A stretch of DNA of 11,199 bases from Actinomycetota bacterium (GCA_013695295.1 JACDAS010000168.1:1-11199), one strand, 5' to 3'. Shown: positions 1 to 6,337, counted from the stretch's first letter. The notes: generated by a model not told the origin, from the sequence alone. Numbers and translations: made by a program.

Positions 1-518
1 GTGCCGATGCGATGGTCGACTTCACCGTCCCGGACGCCGTCGTCGCGAACGTGCGCGCGTCGATCGACGCTGGCGTGCCGGCGGTCGTCGGCACCTCGGG
101 CTGGGACACCGAGGCGGTCGAGGAGCGTGCGCGCAGCAACGGCGTGGCAGTGCTGTACGCGCCGAACTTCGCGCTCGGCGCGGTGCTGATGATGCGCTTC
201 GCGGAGGAGGCGTCGCGCCACCTCCCGGACGCGGAAATCGTGGAGCTGCACGCCGACACGAAGCGCGACGCGCCGTCCGGGACGGCGCTCGCGACCGCTG
301 CGCGGATGACAGGCGATCCGGCGATCCACTCGGTGCGCCTGCCGGGCCTCGTCGCACACCAGGAGGTGCTGCTCGGCGGGCCGGGCCAGCTGCTGACGAT
401 CCGTCACGACACCTTCTCGCGGGAGGCTTTCGCGCCGGGCGTCCTGCTCGCGCTCGAGCGCCTGGACTCGCTGCCGCCGGGCCTCACGATCGGCCTCGAG
501 GCTCTCCTCGACGCCTGA
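1..518 (+). CDS. dapB: 4-hydroxy-tetrahydrodipicolinate reductase DapB, 5'-truncated by the window edge
   Basis: DapB reduces the DapA product with NAD(P)H in cytoplasmic lysine/diaminopimelate synthesis. The frame is open from base 3, so the N-terminal part with the GxxGxxG nucleotide-binding motif lies outside the window. Visible in order, numbering from the Met at base 12: DFT at 3-5; VVGTSGW at 25-31 (the family's VVGTTGF); APNFALGAV at 50-58; and the active-site signature ELHADTKRDAPSGTA at 78-92, in which His80 is the catalytic histidine and Lys84 the substrate-binding lysine. The C-terminal half, with VRLPGLVAHQEV, LTIRHD, PGVLLA and PGLTIGLEALLD, reads like the M. tuberculosis enzyme. 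The stretch between DAPSGTA and HSVRL is only about 13 residues, some 25 fewer than I recall for M. tuberculosis DapB, so this is a compact version. It ends in TGA at 516-518 and converges on the next gene. Identity is secure. Confidence 0.96.
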   Translation, partial: ADAMVDFTVPDAVVANVRASIDAGVPAVVGTSGWDTEAVEERARSNGVAVLYAPNFALGAVLMMRFAEEASRHLPDAEIVELHADTKRDAPSGTALATAARMTGDPAIHSVRLPGLVAHQEVLLGGPGQLLTIRHDTFSREAFAPGVLLALERLDSLPPGLTIGLEALLDA

Positions 519-559
519 GACGGCTTCCGGCAGCTCCCTCTGCGGCGGCGTCGCGGCCG

Positions 560-1231
560 TCACCCCGCGAGCTGCTCGAGCACGTCCGCCAGCTCCGCTG
601 CGCGGTCGCACATCGGGAAGTGGCCGCCGTCGAGCTCGATCGGTTCGACACCGAGGAGCATCCTCGCCGCCTTCCGTGACCACTCAGGGCTGACCGACCG
701 ATCCGCACGCGCGACGATCGATGCGACGGGGCTCCTGGGCAGGCCCTCGAGCGGGCAGGGCTCGAGCGAGGCTGACCGTGCCTGCGGGCGCAGCCGCGGA
801 AAGGCCCACTCGGCCCAGCGGCGTTCGTGTCCCCGGTACAGGCGCGTCTCGACGATGTCCACGTCGGGCCAGACCGAGCGCCCCAGCCCGTCCCGGACGG
901 CACCGCCGAAGGCCGGATCGAGCGCCTCCTGCTGGACGTCCGTCCCCGGGCGGCCAGGCGCCGGAACGAGCGCGCACAGGTACACGTGGATACGCGCCGG
1001 CAGGAGCGGGATCGTCAGCCCCGCAAGCGAATGCCCGACCAGGACTGAGTCGGCCGTGTCGCCCGTGGCCGCCAGGACGGCGCGCGCGTAGGCCCGAGGC
1101 CCGGCACTCACGTCGTCGCAGGGGAGGTCGGGTGCCCGGACCGTGTGTCTGCGCGCCTCGAGCTCGGCCTGGAGCGGCTCGAACGACCAGCCGCCGTGCC
1201 AGGCTCCGTGGACGAGGACGAAGATCGTCAC
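560..1231 (-). CDS. alpha/beta-fold hydrolase (esterase-like, plant MES/SABP2-type architecture)
   Basis: A 223-residue cytoplasmic alpha/beta hydrolase with no signal peptide. It starts with GTG at 1231-1229, and the coding begins directly with the first beta strand and the oxyanion motif (TIFVLVHGAWHGGW, residues 2-15), as is usual in this family. The complete catalytic triad is visible: Ser68 in the nucleophile elbow GHSLAG (66-71), Asp177 in ARADRSV, and His204 in DGGHFPM. HGAWHGGW together with a late DGGHxPM motif resembles the small esterases related to plant methyl-salicylate esterases; many actinobacterial members are annotated only as alpha/beta fold hydrolase. The substrate cannot be inferred. 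The gene is opposite in strand to all its neighbours, 41 bp convergent with dapB and 24 bp divergent from dapA, so it probably arrived separately from the lysine genes. No convincing Shine-Dalgarno precedes the GTG; see the divergent -10 elements at 1240-1247. Confidence 0.9.
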   Translation of the reverse strand: MTIFVLVHGAWHGGWSFEPLQAELEARRHTVRAPDLPCDDVSAGPRAYARAVLAATGDTADSVLVGHSLAGLTIPLLPARIHVYLCALVPAPGRPGTDVQQEALDPAFGGAVRDGLGRSVWPDVDIVETRLYRGHERRWAEWAFPRLRPQARSASLEPCPLEGLPRSPVASIVARADRSVSPEWSRKAARMLLGVEPIELDGGHFPMCDRAAELADVLEQLAG

Positions 1232-1239
1232 CGGCTCGG

Positions 1240-1245
1240 AGTATC
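1240..1245 (-). promoter_or_regulatory. possible -10 box of the hydrolase gene, overlapping the dapA -10
   Basis: On the minus strand these bases read GATACT, one mismatch from the actinobacterial TANNNT consensus. Eight nucleotides separate it from the GTG at 1231, which fits a leaderless transcript. No -35 hexamer is recognisable. It overlaps the plus-strand box by four bases. The call is weaker than its partner because the first base is G. Confidence 0.35.
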
Positions 1246-1247
1246 AT
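1242..1247 (+). promoter_or_regulatory. probable -10 box of dapA (leaderless start)
   Basis: TATCAT matches TANNNT and lies eight nucleotides before the dapA GTG at 1256, so transcription would begin at or next to the start codon. No Shine-Dalgarno sits at usable distance; the nearest purine run, GGAG at 1238-1241, is about 14 nt away. No TTGACA-like -35 is visible upstream, inside the hydrolase coding sequence. Confidence 0.5.
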
Positions 1248-1255
1248 CGGCCGCA

Positions 1256-2134
1256 GTGCTCGGGGAAGTCCTCACCGCGATCGTGACGCCGTTCCGCGCG
1301 GACGGCTCGATCGACTACGACGCCTTCGTCGAGCTGGCCCAGCACCTTGTCGCCAACGGGTCCGACGGCCTGGTCGTGGCCGGCACCACCGGGGAGTCGC
1401 CGACGCTCTCGGACGGGGAGCGGCTCGAGCTCTTCCGAGTCGCGGTCGACACGGTCGGCGACGGCGCGACGGTGGTCGCCGGCACCGGGACCTACTCGAC
1501 GTCGCATTCGACTCACCTCACCGAGCGTGCGCATGCGCTTGGCGTGGACGCTTTCCTCGTCGTGACGCCGTACTACAACAAGCCGCCGCCACGCGGGATC
1601 GTCGAGCACTTCAAGGCGATTGCCGCCGTGAGCGACCGGCCGATCGTCGTCTACAACATTCCGGGGCGCGTCGTGATCAACCTCGAGCCGGAGACGATCG
1701 CCGAGCTGGCCGAGATCCCGACCGTCCGCGCGGTCAAGCAGGCGAACGACGACCTGGACCAGGCCCGGCGCATCGTCGACGAGGCCGGGCTCGACCTCTA
1801 CGCGGGCGACGACGACCTGATCCTCCCGTTCCTGCGCCTCGGCGGCGTCGGCGGCGTCTGCGTCCACACGCATGTCGCCGGGCCGCAGGTGAAGGAGCTG
1901 ATCCGCCGCTACCGCGACGGCGACGTCGAGGGCGCGGAGCGGTTGGACCGCGAGCTCCGTCCGGCGCTCGACCTGCTCAAGGTGGCCGGGAACCCGATCG
2001 CGATCAAGGCGGCGCTCAACCTGCTGGGCCACGAGGTGGGGGGGCACCGGCTACCGCTCGTCTCCGCGACGGACGAGGAGGCAGCGCAGGTCCGCGACTG
2101 CCTCGAGCGCCTCGGCGCGCTCGCGCCGGTCTAG
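1256..2134 (+). CDS. dapA: 4-hydroxy-tetrahydrodipicolinate synthase DapA
   Basis: DapA condenses pyruvate with aspartate semialdehyde, the first committed step to lysine and diaminopimelate, in the cytoplasm. With the GTG at 1256 the protein is 292 residues, and its catalytic residues fall on the E. coli numbering exactly: Thr44-Thr45 in GTTGE, Tyr107 in YYNKP, Tyr133 and Arg138 in YNIPGR, and Schiff-base Lys161 in VKQAND. This fixes the start; the frame is open further upstream, but only inside the divergent hydrolase gene. The residues forming the E. coli lysine feedback site (Ser48, Ala49, His53, His56, Asn80, Glu84) are here Ser48, Pro49, Asp53, Arg56, Tyr80 and His84, so I infer weak or absent lysine inhibition. 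The gene is followed after 56 nt by rnj, an adjacency also found in M. tuberculosis (Rv2753c-Rv2752c). thyX, which precedes dapA there, is absent here. Confidence 0.97.
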   Translation: MLGEVLTAIVTPFRADGSIDYDAFVELAQHLVANGSDGLVVAGTTGESPTLSDGERLELFRVAVDTVGDGATVVAGTGTYSTSHSTHLTERAHALGVDAFLVVTPYYNKPPPRGIVEHFKAIAAVSDRPIVVYNIPGRVVINLEPETIAELAEIPTVRAVKQANDDLDQARRIVDEAGLDLYAGDDDLILPFLRLGGVGGVCVHTHVAGPQVKELIRRYRDGDVEGAERLDRELRPALDLLKVAGNPIAIKAALNLLGHEVGGHRLPLVSATDEEAAQVRDCLERLGALAPV

Positions 2135-2148
2135 CGCTGGGAGCTCCA

Positions 2149-2173
2149 GCTCGAGGAGTTCACGAGCTCGAGC
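2149..2173 (+). repeat. inverted repeat between dapA and rnj
   Basis: GCTCGAG (2149-2155) and CTCGAGC (2167-2173) form a perfect 7-bp stem with an 11-nt loop, ending six bases before the rnj -10 box. There is no T-tract, and CTCGAG is a very common word in this genome, so it may be chance. A weak dapA terminator or an operator at rnj are the alternatives. Confidence 0.25.
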
Positions 2174-2178
2174 GGGGC

Positions 2179-2184
2179 TAGAAT
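2179..2184 (+). promoter_or_regulatory. -10 box of rnj, probably giving a leaderless mRNA
   Basis: TAGAAT matches TANNNT and is six nucleotides before the ATG at 2191, a typical actinobacterial leaderless arrangement. No Shine-Dalgarno is present between them. TTCACG at 2159-2164 is a poor -35 candidate at a short 14-nt spacing. This would give rnj its own promoter in addition to any read-through from dapA. Confidence 0.6.
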
Positions 2185-2190
2185 CGACCG

Positions 2191-3849
2191 ATGGACGGCT
2201 CCGCTCTCCGGGTGATTCCCCTCGGCGGCCTCGGCGAGGTCGGCAAGAACATGACCGCCTTCGAGTGCGGCGACTCGATCGTCGTCGTCGATGCCGGCCT
2301 GGCGTTTCCGCGCGACGAGCACCTCGGCGTCGACCTGATCCTCCCCGACTTCGCCTACCTGAAGGAGAACGAGCACCGGATCCGCGGCCTGGTCCTCACG
2401 CATGCCCACGAGGATCACGTCGGAGCGCTCCCCTACCTGCTGCGGGAAGTTCGCGTTCCGTCGATCTGGGCCACGAGACTGACGCTCGGGCTCGTCAAGT
2501 CGAAGCTCGACGAGCATGGGCTGCTGCGCGCGGCCGAGCTCAACGAGGTGAAGCCCGGCGATCCGCCCTTCGAGCTCGGCCCGTTCAAGATCGAGTTCGT
2601 CCGGATGGCCCATTCGATCCCGGACTCGGTGGCCGTCGTGCTCGACACGCCGGCCGGACTCGTGCTGCACACGGGCGACTACAAGGTCGACCACACGCCG
2701 GTCGACGGCCAGCGGACGGACGTCGGCCGCCTGGCCGAGCTCGGCAACCGGGGAGTCGACCTGTTGCTCGGGGACTCGACGAACGCGGAGCGACCCGGGG
2801 TGACGGGCTCCGAGCGACTGGTCGGCGAGGCCTTCCGCCAGATCATCCCGCAGCTTCGGGGCAGGGTGCTGGTCGCCTCGTTCGCCTCGAACGTGCATCG
2901 GATGCAGCAGGCGATCGATGTCGCGGTCGAAGTCGGGCGGAAGGTCTGCGTCGTTGGCCGCTCGATGCGCAAGAACCTGAACATCGCAGGCAACCTCGGA
3001 TACCTGGAGGTGCCGGACGGGACGGTGATCCGGCCGAACGAGCTCGCGAACTACCGGCCCGAGGAGGTGCTCGTTCTCTGCACGGGCAGCCAGGGGGAGC
3101 CGATGTCGGCGCTGACCCGGATCGCCTATCGCGATCACCCGACGATCACCGTCGAGCGCGGCGACACGGTGATCATCTCCGCCAAGCCTGTGCCCGGGAA
3201 CGAGCTCCGCGTCCACGACTCGATCAACCAGCTCGCCCGCACCGGCGCCGAGGTGCTGCACCAGGAGGTGGCCCCCGTGCACGTGTCCGGCCACGGGAAC
3301 TCCGAGGAGATCCGGATGATCCTCTCGCTCGTCAGGCCGAAGGCGGTCATGCCGGTGCACGGCGAGTACAGGATGCTCTCGGCCCACGCCCGGTTGGCCG
3401 CCGACTCCGGAGTGCCGGCCGACTCGATCGTGATCGCGGACAACGGCGACGTCGTCCAGCTCGACCGGTCGGGAGTGCGCGTCGTCGACCGGATCGAAGC
3501 AGGTGTCACCCTCGTCGACGGTCTCGGGGTCGGCGACATCGCAGATGTCGCGCTCAGGGACCGCCGCACACTGGCCGAGGACGGCGTGCTGATCGTGGTG
3601 GCGACGCTGACCAGCATGAACGGGCGGCGAACCGTCTCGCCCGAGCTGATCGCACGGGGCTTTGCCGGCGCCGACGAGCTCCTCGACGAGCTGCGCGCGG
3701 AGGCCGACAGAGTGCTCACCGGGTGTCTCGACGGCGGGATCGTGGAGATCAAGCTGCTGCAGGAGCACGTCCACGACGGACTCGGCCAGGTCGTCTACGA
3801 CCGGACGGGCCGCCGTCCGATGATCCTGCCCTTCGTCATCGAGACATGA
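2191..3849 (+). CDS. rnj: ribonuclease J (metallo-beta-lactamase/beta-CASP RNase)
   Basis: RNase J is a cytoplasmic 5'-to-3' exoribonuclease and endoribonuclease used in mRNA decay and rRNA maturation. The 552-residue length is normal for the family (M. tuberculosis about 558). The protein opens with LGGLGEVGKNM (11-21). The zinc site is complete: HAHEDH at 71-76, His141 in HSIPDS, Asp163 in HTGDYKVD and, in the C-terminal part of the lactamase/beta-CASP core, His368 in SGHGN and His390 in PVHGEYRML. The GDSTNAERPG segment near 190-200 and CTGSQGEP near 300 are family hallmarks. The last ~100 residues are the RNase J C-terminal domain. The start is supported by the family N-terminus and the TAGAAT box just upstream. 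Its stop overlaps the next start (ATGA), suggesting translational coupling, and rbsK and a nucleoside hydrolase follow in the same direction. Confidence 0.97.
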   Translation: MDGSALRVIPLGGLGEVGKNMTAFECGDSIVVVDAGLAFPRDEHLGVDLILPDFAYLKENEHRIRGLVLTHAHEDHVGALPYLLREVRVPSIWATRLTLGLVKSKLDEHGLLRAAELNEVKPGDPPFELGPFKIEFVRMAHSIPDSVAVVLDTPAGLVLHTGDYKVDHTPVDGQRTDVGRLAELGNRGVDLLLGDSTNAERPGVTGSERLVGEAFRQIIPQLRGRVLVASFASNVHRMQQAIDVAVEVGRKVCVVGRSMRKNLNIAGNLGYLEVPDGTVIRPNELANYRPEEVLVLCTGSQGEPMSALTRIAYRDHPTITVERGDTVIISAKPVPGNELRVHDSINQLARTGAEVLHQEVAPVHVSGHGNSEEIRMILSLVRPKAVMPVHGEYRMLSAHARLAADSGVPADSIVIADNGDVVQLDRSGVRVVDRIEAGVTLVDGLGVGDIADVALRDRRTLAEDGVLIVVATLTSMNGRRTVSPELIARGFAGADELLDELRAEADRVLTGCLDGGIVEIKLLQEHVHDGLGQVVYDRTGRRPMILPFVIET

Positions 3850-4397
3850 GCTCGGTCGCGGAGGAGGGCTGGGCGGAGGTCCTCGCCGAGCACGCCGCAG
3901 TCGACGCCACGGCGAGCCGGCTCGTCGCGCAGCTGCGGGCCTGTGAGGTAGCGGGCCTCGCCTTCTGCCGGCTGCTCGAGCGCTGGGCGCGCGGCGAGGC
4001 CGAGCCTTGCACGCCGGCCGGACGCGAGGCCGCGCTTCGGCGGACCGCAGACCGGGCCGAGACCGCGCTCACGGGGCTCGAAGCCCCCCTCGGGCGGTAC
4101 CTCCTCGAGCTCGAGCCCGAGCTGGCCGAAGGCCGCTCGTGGTACGGAGAGCCCGGCCACGCCGAGCTCGTGGAGTGGCAGCCGATCCTCCACCGCGCCG
4201 GCGTGGGCGCCCCCGCCGCGCGCGTGGCCCAGGTCTACCTCGAGCTCGCCGTGCTGATTCGGGCGCTCGACGGTCTCGCAGCCGCGGCGCGCTTCGGAGC
4301 ACCGCCCGGGCGTTCCTCATTGTGGGCCGGGCTGTTCGACCTCCGCGAGAACCTGCTCGGGCAGGCGCTCGAGGACCTCCGCGCCCTTGCAGCCTAG
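3846..4397 (+). CDS. unrecognised alpha-helical protein, translationally coupled to rnj
   Basis: I do not recognise a family. The 183-residue product starts at an ATG overlapping the rnj stop codon (ATGA, 3846-3849) and ends with TAG at 4395-4397, 12 nt before rbsK, so it is almost certainly in the same operon. The sequence is rich in Ala, Leu, Glu and Arg and reads as amphipathic helices throughout, with no glycine loops, no P-loop, no signal peptide and no membrane segment. The only less regular stretches are around residues 104-118 (SWYGEPGH..VEWQPI), which carry clustered aromatics and a histidine, and the RFGAPPGRSSLWAG turn near 156-169. A helical bundle of about five helices, acting as an adaptor or binding protein, is the most that can be inferred. 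Codon bias is like the neighbours, so it is a real gene. A role with RNase J is suggested only by coupling. Confidence 0.8.
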   Translation: MSSVAEEGWAEVLAEHAAVDATASRLVAQLRACEVAGLAFCRLLERWARGEAEPCTPAGREAALRRTADRAETALTGLEAPLGRYLLELEPELAEGRSWYGEPGHAELVEWQPILHRAGVGAPAARVAQVYLELAVLIRALDGLAAAARFGAPPGRSSLWAGLFDLRENLLGQALEDLRALAA

Positions 4398-4409
4398 GAC
4401 GAGCACGCG

Positions 4410-5222
4410 ATGGAGATCATCGTCGTCGGCAGCGTCAACCTCGACCTCGTCGCCCGGGTCGAGCGCTTGCCCCGTCCGGGCGAGACGCTGAGCGGAGCCA
4501 AGCTCGAGCGGATCCCCGGCGGGAAGGGTGCGAACCAGGCGGTCGCCGCCGCCCGGCTCGGGGCCTCGGTCTCGCTTGCCGGCTGCATCGGCGACGACGT
4601 CTTCGGGACGGAGGCGCTCGCCGAGCTCGAGGACGCGGGCGTCGACCTGTCCCTCGTCCGGCGAGTCGACGCGCCGACCGGCGTCGCCCTGATCCTCGTG
4701 TCGGCGGACGGCGAGAACCAGATCGTCGTCGCCCCGGGCGCGAACTCCGACGTCGGCGGTTTCGAGCTTCCGCCAGCCGACGCGGTGCTCTGCCAGCTCG
4801 AGATTCCCGACGCCGCGGTGGCCGAGGCGTGCGAGCAGGCGCGGGGTCTCTTCTGCGTCAACGCCGCTCCGGCGCGGCCGCTGCGGCTCTCGGCGGATCT
4901 CGTGGTCGTCAATCGCTACGAGCTCGAGGTGGTCGGCCCTCAGCCCGGCCTGCTGGCTGTGACCCTGGGAGCCGAGGGTGCCGTCCTGCTCGAGGACGGT
5001 GTCGAGGTCGCGCGCGCGACTCCGCCGCGGGTCGAGGCTGTCGACGGCACGGCCGCCGGAGACGCCTTCACAGCCTGCCTGGTCGTGTCGCTGCTCGAGG
5101 AGCGGTCCCGAGGCGAGGCGCTCGCCCGGGCCTGTGCGGCGGGAGCGCTCGCGGCTTCTCGCGCCGGGGCGCAGCCCTCGCTGCCCACGGCGGCGGAGGT
5201 GGACGCGATACTGGCGGCATGA
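4410..5222 (+). CDS. rbsK: ribokinase (PfkB family)
   Basis: It phosphorylates D-ribose to ribose 5-phosphate with ATP in the cytoplasm. Motifs in order: GSVNLDL (7-13) with the sugar-binding Asp12; GGKGANQAVAAARLG (37-51), the first PfkB signature; GDDVFG (61-66); QLE (129-131); NRYE (168-171), the NxxE magnesium motif; and DGTAAGDAF (212-220), the second PfkB signature with catalytic base Asp218. The C-terminal RAGAQPSLPTAAEVDAIL closely mirrors the end of E. coli RbsK, which favours ribokinase over fructokinase or adenosine kinase. At 270 residues it is roughly 35-40 shorter than E. coli RbsK, the difference lying in the middle between QLE and the ATP-binding half. The E. coli DTTAAGD motif is DGTAAGD here, a Thr-to-Gly change. 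An AGGA at 4396-4399 may be the Shine-Dalgarno. Its stop overlaps the nucleoside hydrolase start. Confidence 0.93.
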   Translation: MEIIVVGSVNLDLVARVERLPRPGETLSGAKLERIPGGKGANQAVAAARLGASVSLAGCIGDDVFGTEALAELEDAGVDLSLVRRVDAPTGVALILVSADGENQIVVAPGANSDVGGFELPPADAVLCQLEIPDAAVAEACEQARGLFCVNAAPARPLRLSADLVVVNRYELEVVGPQPGLLAVTLGAEGAVLLEDGVEVARATPPRVEAVDGTAAGDAFTACLVVSLLEERSRGEALARACAAGALAASRAGAQPSLPTAAEVDAILAA

Positions 5223-6154
5223 CGCCCACGCAGATCATCCTGGACTGCGACCCGGGCCACGACGACGCGATCGCGCTGCTGCTCGCGCTCGCGAGTCCGG
5301 AGCTCGACCTGCTCGGCGTCACGACCGTGTCGGGCAACCAGACGCTCGAGAAGACGACTGCGAACGCGCTCCGTGTGCTCGAGTTCGTCGGACGCGAGGA
5401 CGTTCCGGTCGCGGCGGGGGCCGATCGACCGCTCGTCCGCGAGCGCTTCGTCGCCTCGTACGTGCACGGGGAGACCGGCCTCGACGGGCCGGCCCTACCG
5501 CCGCCGACCGGCAGCCCGGTCGAGGCGCACGCGGTCAGCTTCCTGGCGGAGACCCTGCTCGCCGCTCCGCGGCCGGTGACGCTGATCCCGACCGGGCCGC
5601 TCACGAACGTCAGCCTCCTGCTCTCGCTCCACCCCGACGCGGCCGCCCGGATCGACCACATCGTGCTGATGGGCGGCGCGATCGCCGAAGGCAATGTCAC
5701 GCCGGCGGCCGAGTTCAACATCTGGGCCGATCCCGAGGCGGCGCAGCGCGTCTTCTCGAGCGGCCTGGACGTGACGATGATCGGCCTCGATGTCACCCAT
5801 CAGGCGCTCCTGACGCCCGCCCACGCCGAGCGGCTCCGCCGGGCGGGCAGGGTTGGAACGCTCGTCGGCGAGCTCTTCGACTTCTACCACCGCTTCCACC
5901 ACGAGACGTACGGCTTCCCGGGCTCACCCGTGCACGACGCCGTGGCCGTCGCGCACGTCGCGCGTCCGGGCCTGGTGGAGACGTCCGACCGGGCCGTCGT
6001 CGTCGATCGCGGCGGCGAGCTCAGCCGGGGCAGGACCTACGTCGACCTCTGGCGGCGGACCGACTGGCCCGTGAACGCGCACGTCGGCACCGGCATCGAC
6101 GCGGATGCGTTCCTCGAGCTGCTGCTCGAGCGCATCTCCTCCTTCGATGCCTAG
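5219..6154 (+). CDS. ribonucleoside hydrolase, RihA/RihB-like
   Basis: Nucleoside N-ribohydrolases split nucleosides into free base and ribose in the cytoplasm. The 311-residue length is normal for the family. The N-terminal DCDPGHDDAIALLLALASPELD (9-30) carries the calcium-binding aspartates (Asp9, Asp11, Asp15, Asp16). Next come SGNQTLEKT (38-46), VHGETGLDGPALP (82-94), PTGPLTNV (124-131), MGGA (151-154), AEFNIWADPEAA (164-175) and VHDAVAVA (238-245), where His239 and Asp240 complete the active site. The match runs along the whole of E. coli RihA, which prefers pyrimidine nucleosides, but I cannot fix the specificity from sequence. The ATG overlaps the rbsK stop (ATGA at 5219-5222), so the enzyme releasing ribose and the kinase trapping it are translated together. 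It is the last gene of the operon; stem-loops follow its TAG at once. Confidence 0.95.
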   Translation: MTPTQIILDCDPGHDDAIALLLALASPELDLLGVTTVSGNQTLEKTTANALRVLEFVGREDVPVAAGADRPLVRERFVASYVHGETGLDGPALPPPTGSPVEAHAVSFLAETLLAAPRPVTLIPTGPLTNVSLLLSLHPDAAARIDHIVLMGGAIAEGNVTPAAEFNIWADPEAAQRVFSSGLDVTMIGLDVTHQALLTPAHAERLRRAGRVGTLVGELFDFYHRFHHETYGFPGSPVHDAVAVAHVARPGLVETSDRAVVVDRGGELSRGRTYVDLWRRTDWPVNAHVGTGIDADAFLELLLERISSFDA

Positions 6155-6181
6155 CGTGGGTGAACCCGTGGTTTCCCCACG
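6155..6181 (+). terminator. imperfect stem-loop directly after the nucleoside hydrolase stop
   Basis: CGTGGGTGAACC (6155-6166) pairs with GGTTTCCCCACG (6170-6181): six base pairs, one mismatch, one G-U and four base pairs, with a CGT loop. The following tract is pyrimidine-rich but not a U-run. It begins at the base after the stop codon, so it may end the rnj-rbsK operon or protect its 3' end. Confidence 0.45.
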
Positions 6182-6228
6182 AGCCCCCTCCTTCTTCGCT
6201 CTCGCTGACCAGCCGCGCTTGGCCTCCC

Positions 6229-6245
6229 GCCGGGCGAAGCCCGGC
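6229..6245 (+). repeat. short perfect hairpin overlapping the terminator stem
   Basis: GCCGGGC (6229-6235), GAA loop, GCCCGGC (6239-6245). The last three bases are also the first three of the 11-bp stem at 6243, so the two helices cannot both form completely. A 7-bp stem in DNA this GC-rich can arise by chance. Confidence 0.4.
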
Positions 6246-6282
6246 TCCGGCCGCCACGGCCGTGCATCGGCCGGAGCCTTCT
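6243..6282 (+). terminator. probable intrinsic terminator, 11-bp perfect stem
   Basis: GGCTCCGGCCG (6243-6253) and CGGCCGGAGCC (6268-6278) form a perfect 11-bp stem. The 14-nt loop contains its own palindrome, CACGGCCGTG (6255-6264). TTCT follows. The tail is T-poor, as is common for terminators in high-GC actinobacteria. It separates the rnj operon from the cyclase-like gene. Confidence 0.6.
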
Positions 6283-6287
6283 GTCGC

Positions 6288-6330
6288 CGGCAACCGCGCA
6301 CGTTGCCGCTCACTTCGTCCCGGTGGGACG
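6288..6330 (+). repeat. two further hairpins in the leader of the cyclase-like gene
   Basis: CGGCAAC (6288-6294) pairs perfectly with GTTGCCG (6302-6308) across a 7-nt loop. CGTCCC (6316-6321) pairs perfectly with GGGACG (6325-6330) across GGT. The second ends eight bases before the purine-rich ribosome-binding region (6338-6346). They could be leader structure or chance GC-rich pairing. No -10-like sequence is visible in this gap. Confidence 0.35.
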
Positions 6331-6337
6331 CAAGGAC

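Noticed and set aside
519..559. Bidirectional terminator between dapB and the hydrolase gene
   Set aside because: The only pairing seen (CCGGCAG with CTGCGG) is short and bulged with no T-tract on either strand, which is too weak to call.
1145..1255. Upstream extension of dapA in frame
   Set aside because: It would add residues not found in the family, overlap the divergent hydrolase gene, and break the exact match to E. coli catalytic numbering.
2131..3774. Long open frame antisense to rnj (547 codons)
   Set aside because: It lies wholly opposite a gene with a complete RNase J motif set. Its translation is low-complexity Arg/Asp/His/Val sequence with no motifs. GC-rich third positions keep such frames open.
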